Origin: Rhizobium sp. CC-YZS058 | GTDB lineage: Bacteria > Pseudomonadota > Alphaproteobacteria > Rhizobiales > Rhizobiaceae | Assembly (NCBI RefSeq): GCF_034720595.1 | Contig: NZ_JAYESJ010000001.1 | Location: 2,501 to 66,500, forward strand | Direction of reading: 5' to 3' | DNA: 64,000 nt | Shown: positions 16,523-24,962 of the stretch, in pieces | Layout of the letters: every line of letters starts with the position of its first letter | Numbering within the stretch: the stretch's first letter is position 1 | Notes under the pieces: generated by a model | Seen by the model: the letters and a program-made list of their open reading frames with translations, nothing else | Databases searched by the model: none | Told to the model about the DNA's origin: nothing | Program-made: the position numbers and the translations under genes

Positions 16523-17236
16523 ATGACCAAGAAACTGCTGCGATCCGACATCAACCGCATCCTGCGCGAGGCGGAAGCTTTCATGCTGTCGCACGGCTAT
16601 GTGCTGCCGCCCTTTTCGCGCCTCAGCCCGGCGGAGATGCGGGCCCGCAGGAGCGAGCTTTCCGCCGTCATCACGGCCGGCCTCGGCTGGGACATGACCG
16701 ATTTCGGCATGGGTGATTTCTTGAAGACCGGCCTGCTGCTGTTCACCACCCGCAATGGCCGGCTGGAGGATCTGAAGCGCGGCGGCGGCATGGTCTATGC
16801 CGAAAAGGCGATGATCTCGCGCAAAGGTCAGCTGACACCCAACCACACCCATATCGTCAAGAGCGAGGACATCATCAATCGCGGGGGCGGGGTGCTCGTG
16901 GTCGAGCTCTTCGGCGGCACCAGCGCGGCTTGCGACAGGGAAAAGGGCACCACCGTCTTCTGTGACGGGATCGAGCGAAAGCTGACTCCGGGCGCGCGGC
17001 TGCGGCTTGCACCCGGTGAAAGCGTGACGCTGATGCCCGGCGACTGGCACGCCTTCTGGGCGGAGGAGGGCGATGTGTTCGTCGCCGAAGTCTCGACCGT
17101 AAATGACGATGCGGCCGACAATATTTTCGAGGATCCTGCAGTCACCCGCTTTTCGGGCATCGAGGAAGACGAGGCGCCTTGGCGGCTTCTGGTTTCCGAC
17201 TATGCCACCATGCTCGGCGATCCCTCGCACGCCTGA
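16523..17236 (+). CDS. D-lyxose ketol-isomerase-like cupin
   Basis: A 237-aa cupin-fold sugar isomerase of the YdaE/D-lyxose isomerase family. The metal site is visible: His108 and His110 in TPNHTHIVKSEDII, Glu115 and His176 in MPGDWHAFW; the SEDIINRGGG stretch is a family hallmark. These enzymes interconvert D-lyxose with D-xylulose and often D-mannose with D-fructose. It ends a three-gene transcript (GntR, SDR, isomerase) 17 bp after the SDR stop, so it probably serves sugar or sugar-acid catabolism related to uxuA. Substrate assignment is from family. Confidence 0.85.
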   Translation: MTKKLLRSDINRILREAEAFMLSHGYVLPPFSRLSPAEMRARRSELSAVITAGLGWDMTDFGMGDFLKTGLLLFTTRNGRLEDLKRGGGMVYAEKAMISRKGQLTPNHTHIVKSEDIINRGGGVLVVELFGGTSAACDREKGTTVFCDGIERKLTPGARLRLAPGESVTLMPGDWHAFWAEEGDVFVAEVSTVNDDAADNIFEDPAVTRFSGIEEDEAPWRLLVSDYATMLGDPSHA

Positions 17237-17244
17237 TCGGCGTT

Positions 17245-18603
17245 TCAGGCAAGCCTGCGCAGCACGGCCGCGAAGGCGCGGTCGATCGCCTCGTCTTGCG
17301 CATGGCGGCCGTCCTCGATCCGCCATTGCCCGGCGACCATGACGTCGCGCACGGCGTCTCCCCCGAGCGCGAAAAGCCAGCGGTCGAGGATCTGGTCGCC
17401 TTGCGCGGCGGCGAGATAGGGAGAGGCTCCATCGAGCACCAGCAGATCGGCGGGTGCGCCGACGGCGAGGCCGAACGTCGCCTGGCCTGCCGCCTGCGCG
17501 CCGCCCTTAAGAACGGCCTCGATCATGGTCCGCCCGGCCGATGCGCCGGGGCCTACCACCAGGCGGTTCCGGCGCCGATCGCGCAGGCGCTGGCCATATT
17601 CGAGAAGCCGCAGTTCCTCCGCCACGCTGGTTGCGACATGGCTGTCGGTGCCGATGGCGATCGTGCCGCCCTTCGCCAGGAACTGCGTGGCGGGGAAGAT
17701 GCCATCGCCGAGATTGGCCTCGGTCGCCGGGCAGAGGCCAGCGACCGCCCCGGAAGCGGCTAGCCGCGCGGTCTCCGCTTCGGTCATATGGGTGGCGTGG
17801 ATCGCGCACCAGCGCGCATCCACGGGCAGTTCGTCCAGCATCCATTCGACCGGGCGGCGCCCGCTCCAGGCCAGGCAGTCCTCCACTTCCTTCTCCTGCT
17901 CGCCGACATGGATATGGATCGGACCGTGGGTGAGGCCGGACGACAGCAGGGCCTGCATCTGCTCCGGCGTCGCGGCGCGCAGCGAATGGATGGCTGCGCC
18001 CAGTGTTGCGCCGCCGCGTGCAAACGGTGTCTCCAGGCTTTCGAGCAGGCGCAGAAAGCGCTCGACATCATGGAGGAAAGGCCGCTGGCCGGCATTCGGC
18101 TCCGCGCCGCCAAAGCCGCTCTGGGCGTAGAAAACCGGCAGATGCGTATGCCCGATCCCGACCTCTTGCGCGGCTGCGAGGATGCGGAGCGAGGTTTCGC
18201 CCGGCGTCGCATAGGCGGTGCCATCTGCCTGATGGTGGACATAGTGGAATTCGGTGACGCGCCCGAAGCCACCTTTCAGAAGTTCACTATACAACTTTGC
18301 GGCAACGGCTTGCATGCCGTCGGGCGTCAGCAGCCCGGCCAGGCGGTACATCATCACCCGCCAGGTCCAGAAACTATCCTCGGTCGAACCGGCGGTCTCC
18401 GCAAGGCCGGCCATGGCGCGCTGGAAAGCGTGCGAGTGGCAATTGGTCAGGGTCGGCAGCACGGGGCCTTTCGCCCGCTGGTCGCCCGGCTGTGCTGTGG
18501 TTCCGCTGGTCAGCGCGGTGATGGTGCCCTGGGGGCCAATCTCGATCCGCACGCCGCCATGCCAGCCATCGGCAAGAAGCGCGCTGTCGCAGAACAAGGC
18601 CAT
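17245..18603 (-). CDS. hutF: Formimidoylglutamate deiminase
   Basis: An amidohydrolase of about 452 aa. The metal site is present as LTNCHSHAFQRAMAG, a later HIHVGEQEKEVEDCL, CAIHATHMT and GTDSHVA. CHSHAFQRAM and the Gly-Glu-Gln segment match HutF, which deiminates N-formimino-L-glutamate to N-formyl-glutamate in the five-step histidine pathway. Several ATGs cluster at 18601-18615; 18603 is chosen because it gives the usual HutF N-terminus (MALFCDSALLADGW) with GGGG six bases upstream. It is divergent from a HutC-like gene. No hutH, hutU, hutI or hutG is in the window. Confidence 0.92.
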   Translation of the reverse strand: MALFCDSALLADGWHGGVRIEIGPQGTITALTSGTTAQPGDQRAKGPVLPTLTNCHSHAFQRAMAGLAETAGSTEDSFWTWRVMMYRLAGLLTPDGMQAVAAKLYSELLKGGFGRVTEFHYVHHQADGTAYATPGETSLRILAAAQEVGIGHTHLPVFYAQSGFGGAEPNAGQRPFLHDVERFLRLLESLETPFARGGATLGAAIHSLRAATPEQMQALLSSGLTHGPIHIHVGEQEKEVEDCLAWSGRRPVEWMLDELPVDARWCAIHATHMTEAETARLAASGAVAGLCPATEANLGDGIFPATQFLAKGGTIAIGTDSHVATSVAEELRLLEYGQRLRDRRRNRLVVGPGASAGRTMIEAVLKGGAQAAGQATFGLAVGAPADLLVLDGASPYLAAAQGDQILDRWLFALGGDAVRDVMVAGQWRIEDGRHAQDEAIDRAFAAVLRRLA

Positions 18604-18731
18604 CATCATCCCCATCGGTCGCCACCAACTTGTCTAGGGAACTTGCCATGGATCAGTCCCTCGGGCAAGCTGCCGGCGGCTGATGAGATGGGCGCGCAGG
18701 CCCACCTCAACGGCAATGTGAGGGGCGAGCC

Positions 18732-19442
18732 ATGCAGGATCGAGGCGGGACGAAAGCGCTGTACGAGCGGGTGAAGGCGCAGATCCGCGCCCGGATCGAC
18801 AGCGGCGAATGGCCGCCGCAGACGCGCGTGCCTTCGGAAAACGAGATCGTCGCCCTGTTCGGCGTCAGCCGCATGACGGCGCATCGCGCGCTGCACGAAC
18901 TGGCGAGCGAGGGTGTTCTCCTGCGCGTCCGCGGGCGCGGGTCCTTCGTCGCGCCGCAGCGCCACCGCGTCGGCACCATGGGCGTGCGCAACATCGCCGA
19001 TGATATCCGCGCCCGCGGTGGCGTCCACCGGGCGGAACTCGTCCTGGCGCAGGAGGAAGTCTGCGGCCCGGATCTGGCCGATGCGCTCGAGCGTGCTTTA
19101 GGGCTTGCCGTCTTCCACACGGTGGTCGTTCATTATGAGGATGAGGTGCCGATCCAGTTGGAAGACCGGTTCGTCAACCCGGATATGGCCCCGGACTACC
19201 TGTCGCAGGACTTCACCGCCCAGACACCCAATGCTTACCTGAGCCGCGTCGCCCCGCTCTCGCGCAGCGAGCAATCGATCGAGGCGGTCGCGCCGCAGCC
19301 TTGGGAGTGCCGATTGCTGGCGATCGGGCGTGGGGATCCCTGCCTTCTGGTCCGTCGGCGCACCTGGTCGGCAGGGCGCGCCGTCACCGCCGTTCGTCTG
19401 CTCCATCCAGGCACCCGATTCCGACTGGAAAGCTCTGCATAG
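18732..19442 (+). CDS. hutC: HutC-like GntR/UTRA regulator
   Basis: A 236-aa regulator with an N-terminal GntR winged helix (residues 8-70; PSENEIVALFGVSRMTAHRA) and a C-terminal UTRA ligand domain (about 90-230; EDRFVNPDMAPDYL). It closely resembles HutC, which represses hut genes and is released by urocanate. It faces hutF across about 130 bp, consistent with control of hutF and of itself. The gap contains CTTGTCTAGGGAACTTG near 18629-18645, a possible but unproven operator. Confidence 0.88.
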   Translation: MQDRGGTKALYERVKAQIRARIDSGEWPPQTRVPSENEIVALFGVSRMTAHRALHELASEGVLLRVRGRGSFVAPQRHRVGTMGVRNIADDIRARGGVHRAELVLAQEEVCGPDLADALERALGLAVFHTVVVHYEDEVPIQLEDRFVNPDMAPDYLSQDFTAQTPNAYLSRVAPLSRSEQSIEAVAPQPWECRLLAIGRGDPCLLVRRRTWSAGRAVTAVRLLHPGTRFRLESSA

Positions 19443-19453
19443 CCGGCAGTTGA

Positions 19454-20749
19454 TCACCGCTGGCGCGCTGGCTGCGCGCCGAAAACCTCGTCCAGGTCGC
19501 GATAATCCGGGAGGTCCGGGCGGATGATGGCGCCGGCGCGAATGATGGTCCGGTCCGACTGCGGCCGGGCAAACAGTTCGCCCGGATTGCGTGCCCGGAA
19601 GAGGAGAAGATCGGCGGAAGCGCCGACCTCGATCCGTCCATGCCGTCCAAATCCGGCAAGCGAAGCCGGGACGGCGGAAACGGCGGCAAACCAGGCGGCG
19701 AGATGATCCTGCGGATAATCGAGATGGCCGATGCGCACGCTTTCGCGCAAAACCTCCATCATATCGAGATCGCCATAGGCGTAGAACGGGTCACGGGTGT
19801 TGTCGGAGGCGAGCGCCACGGCGATGCCGGCGGCCGTGAGTTCGTGGAGCAGGGTCACGCCGCGCCAGCGCGGGGTGCGGTTCGGCGTGCGATCCTGCAG
19901 GAAAAGGTTGCAGAGCGGCAGGGAAACGACCGCAATGCCGGCCTTCGCAACCAGCGCCAGCGTCTCCTCCACCTCCGCCTCCGGCCGGATGGCGAGCGAG
20001 CAGCAATGGCCGGCGATGACCCTGCCGCCGAAACCCCGATCGAGAACCGTTCGCGCCAGCACGGACAGGCTGCGGGAGGCGGGGTCGCCGCTCTCGTCGA
20101 TATGCAGGTCGAGATCGAGCCCATGCCGGCCGGCCGCCTCGACCAGATTGCCGATCGCCTCTTCGGCGCGATCAAACAGCGAAATCGCCCCGCCCAGCGC
20201 GCCGCCATAATGCTTCGCCGTCCGGGCAATCTCGTCCACCACGGTCTTGTCCAAGGCGAGATCCGGGCCGCAGAGTGCCACGGCCTGCAGGTCGATCCGC
20301 CCAGCCCAGCGTTCCCTGACCTTGGCGAAGACCGGCCAGGTGATCGCATGCTGCGGCGGTGCGGAGTCGAGATGGGTGCGGATGGCCGCCGTGCCATGGG
20401 CATAGGCGGCGCGCAGCGAAAACTCCATGCGCGCTTCGACATCCTCCGCCGTCCAATGGGCCGCCCGGTCGGCTGCCACCGCATCGAAGGCGCCCTTGAA
20501 GCTGCCGTCGGGATTGGCGCGGCGCGGGGTGATATGCCCCTTGTCCAGATGGGTGTGGAGATCGACAAAGGCCGGCATCACCAGCCCATAATCGGCTTCG
20601 ATCACCTCCTCGCCCGGTTCTGCGGCAAGCGTGCCGCCGGCAGCAAGCGTCTCGATCCGCCCATCCTTCACGCGCAGGTCGTGGGTCGAGAATCCAGAGG
20701 AGCCGGCAAGGCGTGCGTGGCGAATGAGAAGGGGGGCGGCAGACGTCAT
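19454..20749 (-). CDS. Cytosine-deaminase-like amidohydrolase (CodA/AtzC group)
   Basis: A 431-aa metal-dependent amidohydrolase. Metal and substrate motifs follow CodA: VDLHTHLDKGHI (about residues 61-72), THLDS, HIDESGD, AGHCCSLA and the late Asp in ASDNTRDPFYAYGDLDM. Relatives deaminate cytosine, isoguanine, creatinine or s-triazine products, so the substrate is uncertain. The start at 20749 follows CCGGAGCG; the open frame upstream to 20878 has no support. It is convergent with hutC and divergent from the four-carbon acid kinase gene. Confidence 0.85.
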   Translation of the reverse strand: MTSAAPLLIRHARLAGSSGFSTHDLRVKDGRIETLAAGGTLAAEPGEEVIEADYGLVMPAFVDLHTHLDKGHITPRRANPDGSFKGAFDAVAADRAAHWTAEDVEARMEFSLRAAYAHGTAAIRTHLDSAPPQHAITWPVFAKVRERWAGRIDLQAVALCGPDLALDKTVVDEIARTAKHYGGALGGAISLFDRAEEAIGNLVEAAGRHGLDLDLHIDESGDPASRSLSVLARTVLDRGFGGRVIAGHCCSLAIRPEAEVEETLALVAKAGIAVVSLPLCNLFLQDRTPNRTPRWRGVTLLHELTAAGIAVALASDNTRDPFYAYGDLDMMEVLRESVRIGHLDYPQDHLAAWFAAVSAVPASLAGFGRHGRIEVGASADLLLFRARNPGELFARPQSDRTIIRAGAIIRPDLPDYRDLDEVFGAQPARQR

Positions 20750-20930
20750 GGAGCGCTCCGGAGCTTGACCTCGAAACTGCGCCACAGGGCGCCGGTGCAC
20801 AAGATGGCACGAGCGGGCCGAAGGGGAAGAACGCCGGACGGGCGGAGCCGCCGATTTTCGAGCCACGAGAGGCGGCATGCGCCGGCAACTTGAAGCACCT
20901 AACTGTGAAATCTGTCATGCGATCGTTAAA

Positions 20931-20962
20931 AACATTGACATTTCAATGTTTCCGATTGAAAT
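20931..20962 (+). promoter_or_regulatory. Promoter/operator of the DUF1537 kinase gene
   Basis: A -35-like TTGACA at 20935-20940 lies inside the inverted repeat AACATTG (20931-20937) with CAATGTT (20944-20950). A second one, ATTTCAAT (20940-20947) with ATTGAAAT (20955-20962), overlaps it. The overlap of symmetric repeats with a promoter, 30 bp before the kinase start, suggests an operator, perhaps for the FCD regulator encoded after the kinase. Confidence 0.55.
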
Positions 20963-20991
20963 ACACATGACAACTTCTTTGGAGCGAAACA

Positions 20992-22020
20992 GTGCTGGTC
21001 ATTCTTGCCGACGATTTGACAGGCACGCTCGATGCAGCCGCCCCCTTTGCCGGGCGTGGTCTCGTCACGGAGGTGGTTCTTGCGCCCTCGGCGCTGGACG
21101 CCGCGCTTGCAAGCCGGCCGGATGTGCTGTCGATCAACGTTCGCTCGCGCGAAGTCGGCGCCTCTGCGGCAAGGGCGGCAACGCGGGCCTCGATCGCCAG
21201 CCTGCCGCACGATGCAACCCTGTTCAAGAAGATCGATTCCCGGCTCAAGGGGGCCATTGCCGAAGAGCTCGACGCCACCCCTTTCCGTCAGGCTCTCGTT
21301 GCTCCCGCCATACCGGATTTCGGCCGGATCGTGCGCGAGGGTGCTGTGGAAGGCTTCGGCGTTCCCACGCCGCTCCCGATCGCGCCCGTGCTCGGGCGCC
21401 ATGCCGAACGGGCGATCATTCCAGATACGCAGACAAATGCCGACCTGTCGCACGCGCTGGAGGCCGCGCTTTCGAAAGGGGTCGATCTGCTGATCGGCGC
21501 CCGCGGCCTTGCCGAAGCGCTGGCGCTGCGCATGACGCAGGGGCGCCCGGCCGAGCGCGTGCGGGTTCCGGCCGGGCGCGGTCTCTTCGTCATCGGCTCG
21601 CGCGATCCGATCACGCTTGCCCAGATCGAGCGCTTGCGCCAGCAGCACAGGCTGCACCATCGACCGGCGCCAAACGGCGTCTTGGGTGCCGAGGGGGATG
21701 ATGACAGCCGCCTGTCGCTCGTCCAGGCAGTGGACGGGGAGGCGGTTCTCTCCCCGGTCGAGGTTTCGCGTCACCTGGCTGCCGGCGTCCATCCCCGGTT
21801 GACGGCGGAGGCGGAGACGGTTCTTCTCTCCGGCGGGGCAACGGCGGAAGCGGTGCTGGAGGCGATGGGCATTGCGCGGTTCCGTCTGCTCGGCGAATGT
21901 CTGCCGGGGCTCGGCATTGCCAAGGCGGGGCGGCATCATATCATCGCCAAGTCCGGCGGCTTCGGGGGGCCGGACACGCTGTCGCTGATTGCCGCGGCGC
22001 TGAACGGGGAGATCGACTGA
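20992..22020 (+). CDS. Four-carbon acid sugar kinase (DUF1537; DtnK/OtnK-like)
   Basis: A 342-aa protein with both halves of the DUF1537 kinase fold. The N-terminal half has LVILADDLTGTLDAAAPFA (residues 2-20) and KKIDSRLKG near 78; the C-terminal half has the nucleotide-binding LLSGGATAEAVLEAMG near 280. It is shorter than many relatives (about 400-430 aa). The family phosphorylates D-threonate, D-erythronate or related C4 acids at O4. The GTG start has GGAG eight bases upstream. It is four bases from the FCD regulator gene, and the matching dehydrogenase PdxA2 is encoded nearby on the other strand. Confidence 0.88.
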   Translation: MLVILADDLTGTLDAAAPFAGRGLVTEVVLAPSALDAALASRPDVLSINVRSREVGASAARAATRASIASLPHDATLFKKIDSRLKGAIAEELDATPFRQALVAPAIPDFGRIVREGAVEGFGVPTPLPIAPVLGRHAERAIIPDTQTNADLSHALEAALSKGVDLLIGARGLAEALALRMTQGRPAERVRVPAGRGLFVIGSRDPITLAQIERLRQQHRLHHRPAPNGVLGAEGDDDSRLSLVQAVDGEAVLSPVEVSRHLAAGVHPRLTAEAETVLLSGGATAEAVLEAMGIARFRLLGECLPGLGIAKAGRHHIIAKSGGFGGPDTLSLIAAALNGEID

Positions 22021-22024
22021 GACA

Positions 22025-22723
22025 ATGGGACTGGAGAGCGGAACCGCACGCAAGAGCCTGAGCGACCTCGTCTTCGAGCGGATGCATCGTGCCATCAAAT
22101 CCGGCGCCTATCAGCCGGATGAGAGGCTGCCGACCGAGCATGATCTAGCCGCCGAGTTCGAAGTGTCGCGGCCGATCATCCGCGAAGCGCTGCGGCGTCT
22201 GCGGGACCAAGGCCTCATCTATTCCCGCCGCGGTGCGGGAAGCTTCGTCAGGGCCCTGGGGCTGAAAGAACCGCTCGGCTTCGGCCAGCTCGAAAATGTT
22301 GCCGATCTTCTCAATTGCTACGAATTTCGCCTGACGCTGGAGCCGGCTGCAGCCAGCGCCGCGGCGGCGCGCCACACGCAGGACAGCCTCGTCGATATAC
22401 GCCGGGCGCTGGAACTGATGCGCGACGCAACGAACCGCCAGTCGCACCGGGCGGATGCCGATTTCCAGTTCCATCTCGCCATCGCCCGGGCCGCGCGCAA
22501 TTCCTATTTCTCCACCGCCATGGAAGCGCTGAAGGACCATATTGCCGTCGGCATGAAATTCCACGGCGCCTCGGTCAAGCGCGATGCCGAAGGCCTGACC
22601 CGGGTCTTTGCCGAGCATGAGGCGATCGCCAATGCGATCGGCTCCGGCGATGGCGCAAAGGCCGAAGCCCTGATGCGCGCCCATCTCGTCGGCTCGCGCG
22701 AGCGCCTGTTTCCCACCCAGTGA
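22025..22723 (+). CDS. FadR-subfamily GntR regulator (FCD domain)
   Basis: A 232-aa regulator with a winged helix at residues 10-75 (PTEHDLAAEFEVSRPIIREA) and a C-terminal FCD domain with likely metal-ligand residues in DFQFHLAIARAARN and EHEAIANAI. It follows the DUF1537 kinase gene by four bases and is almost certainly co-transcribed. It likely controls the C4 acid sugar genes on both strands; the effector may be a C4 acid or its phosphate (inferred). Confidence 0.9.
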   Translation: MGLESGTARKSLSDLVFERMHRAIKSGAYQPDERLPTEHDLAAEFEVSRPIIREALRRLRDQGLIYSRRGAGSFVRALGLKEPLGFGQLENVADLLNCYEFRLTLEPAAASAAAARHTQDSLVDIRRALELMRDATNRQSHRADADFQFHLAIARAARNSYFSTAMEALKDHIAVGMKFHGASVKRDAEGLTRVFAEHEAIANAIGSGDGAKAEALMRAHLVGSRERLFPTQ

Positions 22724-22779
22724 TTGAGCCGCGGTGTTTCACCCCTGCGGCCGAAGAGCGAGCCCGCTCAAACGACGAG

Positions 22780-22814
22780 GGGCGTCGCCGGTCCTCGCTC
22801 TACCGGCGACGCCC
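22780..22814. terminator. Hairpin between convergent operons
   Basis: A 13-bp perfect stem, GGGCGTCGCCGGT (22780-22792) with ACCGGCGACGCCC (22802-22814), and a 9-nt loop. It lies between the converging FCD regulator and iron alcohol dehydrogenase genes. There is no strong T-run. Confidence 0.65.
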
Positions 22815-22851
22815 CCGAACCGGCCTGTGACGGCCAGTCATTCCGTAGCCT

Positions 22852-24000
22852 TCAGCCCGCTGCCTGGTAGATGCCGAGAACGTCGCCTTCGCTCATCTCG
22901 ACCGGGTTGTTGTCCATCAGCCGGCGGATCGCATGGGCCTCGGCGGCGAATCCCGGCAGGTCATCGACTGTGGCGCCATGGGCGCTGAGCGCCATCTCGA
23001 TCCCGAGATCGCGGCAGAACCCGTGGGCGGCGGACAGAAGCGCTGCCTGCGACAGGTTCGATCCAAGCCCCAGCGCCTCGGCCACTTCGGCGGTCTTCTC
23101 CGCGACCACAGGCTGGTTGAAGGCCAGCACATGCGGGAAGATGATGGCATTGGCGAGCCCGTGCGGCAGCTTGAGCCGCGTTCCGAGCGGATAGGCCAGC
23201 GCATGGCCGGCCGCCGTGTTGACTGGCCCCAAGCAGATGCCGCCATAGTAGGAGGCGAGCATCAGCCCCTCGCGCGCCTCGCGGTCCGCCCCGTCCCGCA
23301 CCGCGCGCGCGAGATAACGGCCGACGAGGCGGATGCCCATGCGGGCGAAGCCGTCGATCATCGGATGGGCACGGCGGTTGGTGAAGGCCTCGACGCAATG
23401 CGCCATGGCATCGACCCCAGTCGCCGCGGTGACGGCCGGCGGCACGCTATAGGTCAGTTCCGGATCGAGAACGGCGAGATCGGCGATCAGATGCGGGCTT
23501 TCGACCGCCACCTTCGCGCCCTTCTCGGCGTCCGTAATCAGCGCGCGGATGCCGGCCTCCGAGCCAGTGCCGGCCGTGGTCGCCACCTGGGCAAGCCGCG
23601 TGCGCCGGCCGGCCACCCTGTTGGGGCCGGCCACGGCCGAGAGCGTCTCGCCGCTGTCCCAAAGGGCGGCAACCAGCTTGGCGACGTCGAGCACCGAGCC
23701 ACCGCCAAGGCCGACGATCAGATCCGGCTCCGCCGCACCGGCCGCTGCCAGGGCGGCCTCCAGCGTGGCCACGTCCGGTTCGCCGGGAATGGCGTCGAAG
23801 ACCGTGATCCGGCCCTTGAGCTGCAGCCGCTCCGCGAAGCCGGCGGTGATCGGGGTGGCGATGACGAGGATGGAGGTCGCGTCCTCAGCCCAGGATCCGA
23901 CCTCGCGCACCGTGCCGGCGCCGACGATCAGGCGGCGGGGCTGGTGAAGCGTGATCGGGGCGAGCGTCTGGGGCAGGGTGGGGTGGAGCGCGATCGTCAT
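22852..24000 (-). CDS. Iron-containing alcohol dehydrogenase
   Basis: A 382-aa group III alcohol dehydrogenase. The NAD-binding [13 protein letters not shown] (about residues 97-109) and TTAGTGSE motifs are present. Metal-site regions are [21 protein letters not shown] and [15 protein letters not shown], supplying the Asp and His ligands. Such enzymes oxidise or reduce short alcohols, diols, or maleylacetate. Its ATG overlaps the pdxA2 stop by four bases (ATGA), so it is the last gene of the sialidase-pdxA2-adh operon. A role in interconverting the C4 substrate is likely but not proven. Confidence 0.88.
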   Translation of the reverse strand: MTIALHPTLPQTLAPITLHQPRRLIVGAGTVREVGSWAEDATSILVIATPITAGFAERLQLKGRITVFDAIPGEPDVATLEAALAAAGAAEPDLIVGLGGGSVLDVAKLVAALWDSGETLSAVAGPNRVAGRRTRLAQVATTAGTGSEAGIRALITDAEKGAKVAVESPHLIADLAVLDPELTYSVPPAVTAATGVDAMAHCVEAFTNRRAHPMIDGFARMGIRLVGRYLARAVRDGADREAREGLMLASYYGGICLGPVNTAAGHALAYPLGTRLKLPHGLANAIIFPHVLAFNQPVVAEKTAEVAEALGLGSNLSQAALLSAAHGFCRDLGIEMALSAHGATVDDLPGFAAEAHAIRRLMDNNPVEMSEGDVLGIYQAAG

Positions 24001-24962
24001 GCGGCTTCTCCCGTCTTGGCCTTGCCAACGACGAGCTTGCGGGCATAGGCGATCGCCTCCAGCATGTTGCCATGATTGGCGATGCCCTTGCCGGCGATGT
24101 CGAAGGCGGTGCCATGATCGACCGAGGTGCGATCGATCGGCAGATCGACGCTGACGTTGACGGCGGTGTCGAAGGCGACGAGCTTGATCGGGATATGGCC
24201 TTGGTCGTGATATTGCGCGACGATCAGGTCGAAGGCGCCGGTATAGGCGCGGTGGAACACCGTATCGGCCGAGATCGGGCCGTGGACGTCGATGCCTTCG
24301 GCGCGGGCGGCCGCGACGGCGGGGGCGATCTGGTCGTCATCCTCGGTGCCGAACAGGCCGTTCTCACCGCAATGGGGGTTGATTCCCGCCACTGCAATAC
24401 GGGGGGTGGCGTAGCCGATGCGCTTCAAATGCGCGTCGCCGGCCCGGATGGTGGCCAGCACCCGCTCGGTCGTCGCCCGCTGGATCGCCTCCTTCAGCGA
24501 GACATGGGTGGAGACGTGGATGACCTTCAGCCGCTCGGAGGCGAGCAGCATATAGGCGGCCTTGGAGCCGGTCAGGCTGCGCAGCATGCCGGTATGGCCG
24601 TCATAATGATGGCCTGCGAGGTTGAGCGCCTCCTTGTTGATCGGTGCGGTGACGATGCAGCCGATCGTGCCGGCTTCGGCATCGCGCACCGCCTTCTCGA
24701 TGAAGCGGAAGGCGGCATCGCCGGCCACCGGGCTTAGCTGGCCCCAGGGCAGCGGAGCGCCCTCGATCGGCAGGTCGACGACGGAGCCGGTCAGGTCGAT
24801 CTGAAGGCCGAGCGCATCGCGTGCCGCTTCGAGCGTCGCCAGATTGCCGTAGATGCGGGTGTTCTCCCGCTCGGCGGGCGCCATGTCGAGAAGCGCGCGA
24901 ACGGAGATTTCCGGGCCGACGCCGCAAGGGTCGCCCATGGTGATGCCAATGATGCTGCTCAT
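23997..24962 (-). CDS. pdxA2: PdxA2-type 4-phospho-D-threonate/D-erythronate dehydrogenase
   Basis: A 321-aa PdxA-family dehydrogenase: it starts [20 protein letters not shown] and has the substrate/metal motifs [40 protein letters not shown] and the final [15 protein letters not shown]. True PdxA makes pyridoxal phosphate. The PdxA2 branch next to a DUF1537 kinase oxidatively decarboxylates 4-phospho-D-threonate or -erythronate to dihydroxyacetone phosphate, and this context favours that role. The start at 24962 overlaps the stop of the sialidase-like gene by four bases. Confidence 0.9.
   Translation of the reverse strand: MSSIIGITMGDPCGVGPEISVRALLDMAPAERENTRIYGNLATLEAARDALGLQIDLTGSVVDLPIEGAPLPWGQLSPVAGDAAFRFIEKAVRDAEAGTIGCIVTAPINKEALNLAGHHYDGHTGMLRSLTGSKAAYMLLASERLKVIHVSTHVSLKEAIQRATTERVLATIRAGDAHLKRIGYATPRIAVAGINPHCGENGLFGTEDDDQIAPAVAAARAEGIDVHGPISADTVFHRAYTGAFDLIVAQYHDQGHIPIKLVAFDTAVNVSVDLPIDRTSVDHGTAFDIAGKGIANHGNMLEAIAYARKLVVGKAKTGEAA

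Noticed and set aside
18616-18731. Definite HutC operator
   Set aside because: Only half-site-like CTTGTCTAGG is present, with no clear palindrome.
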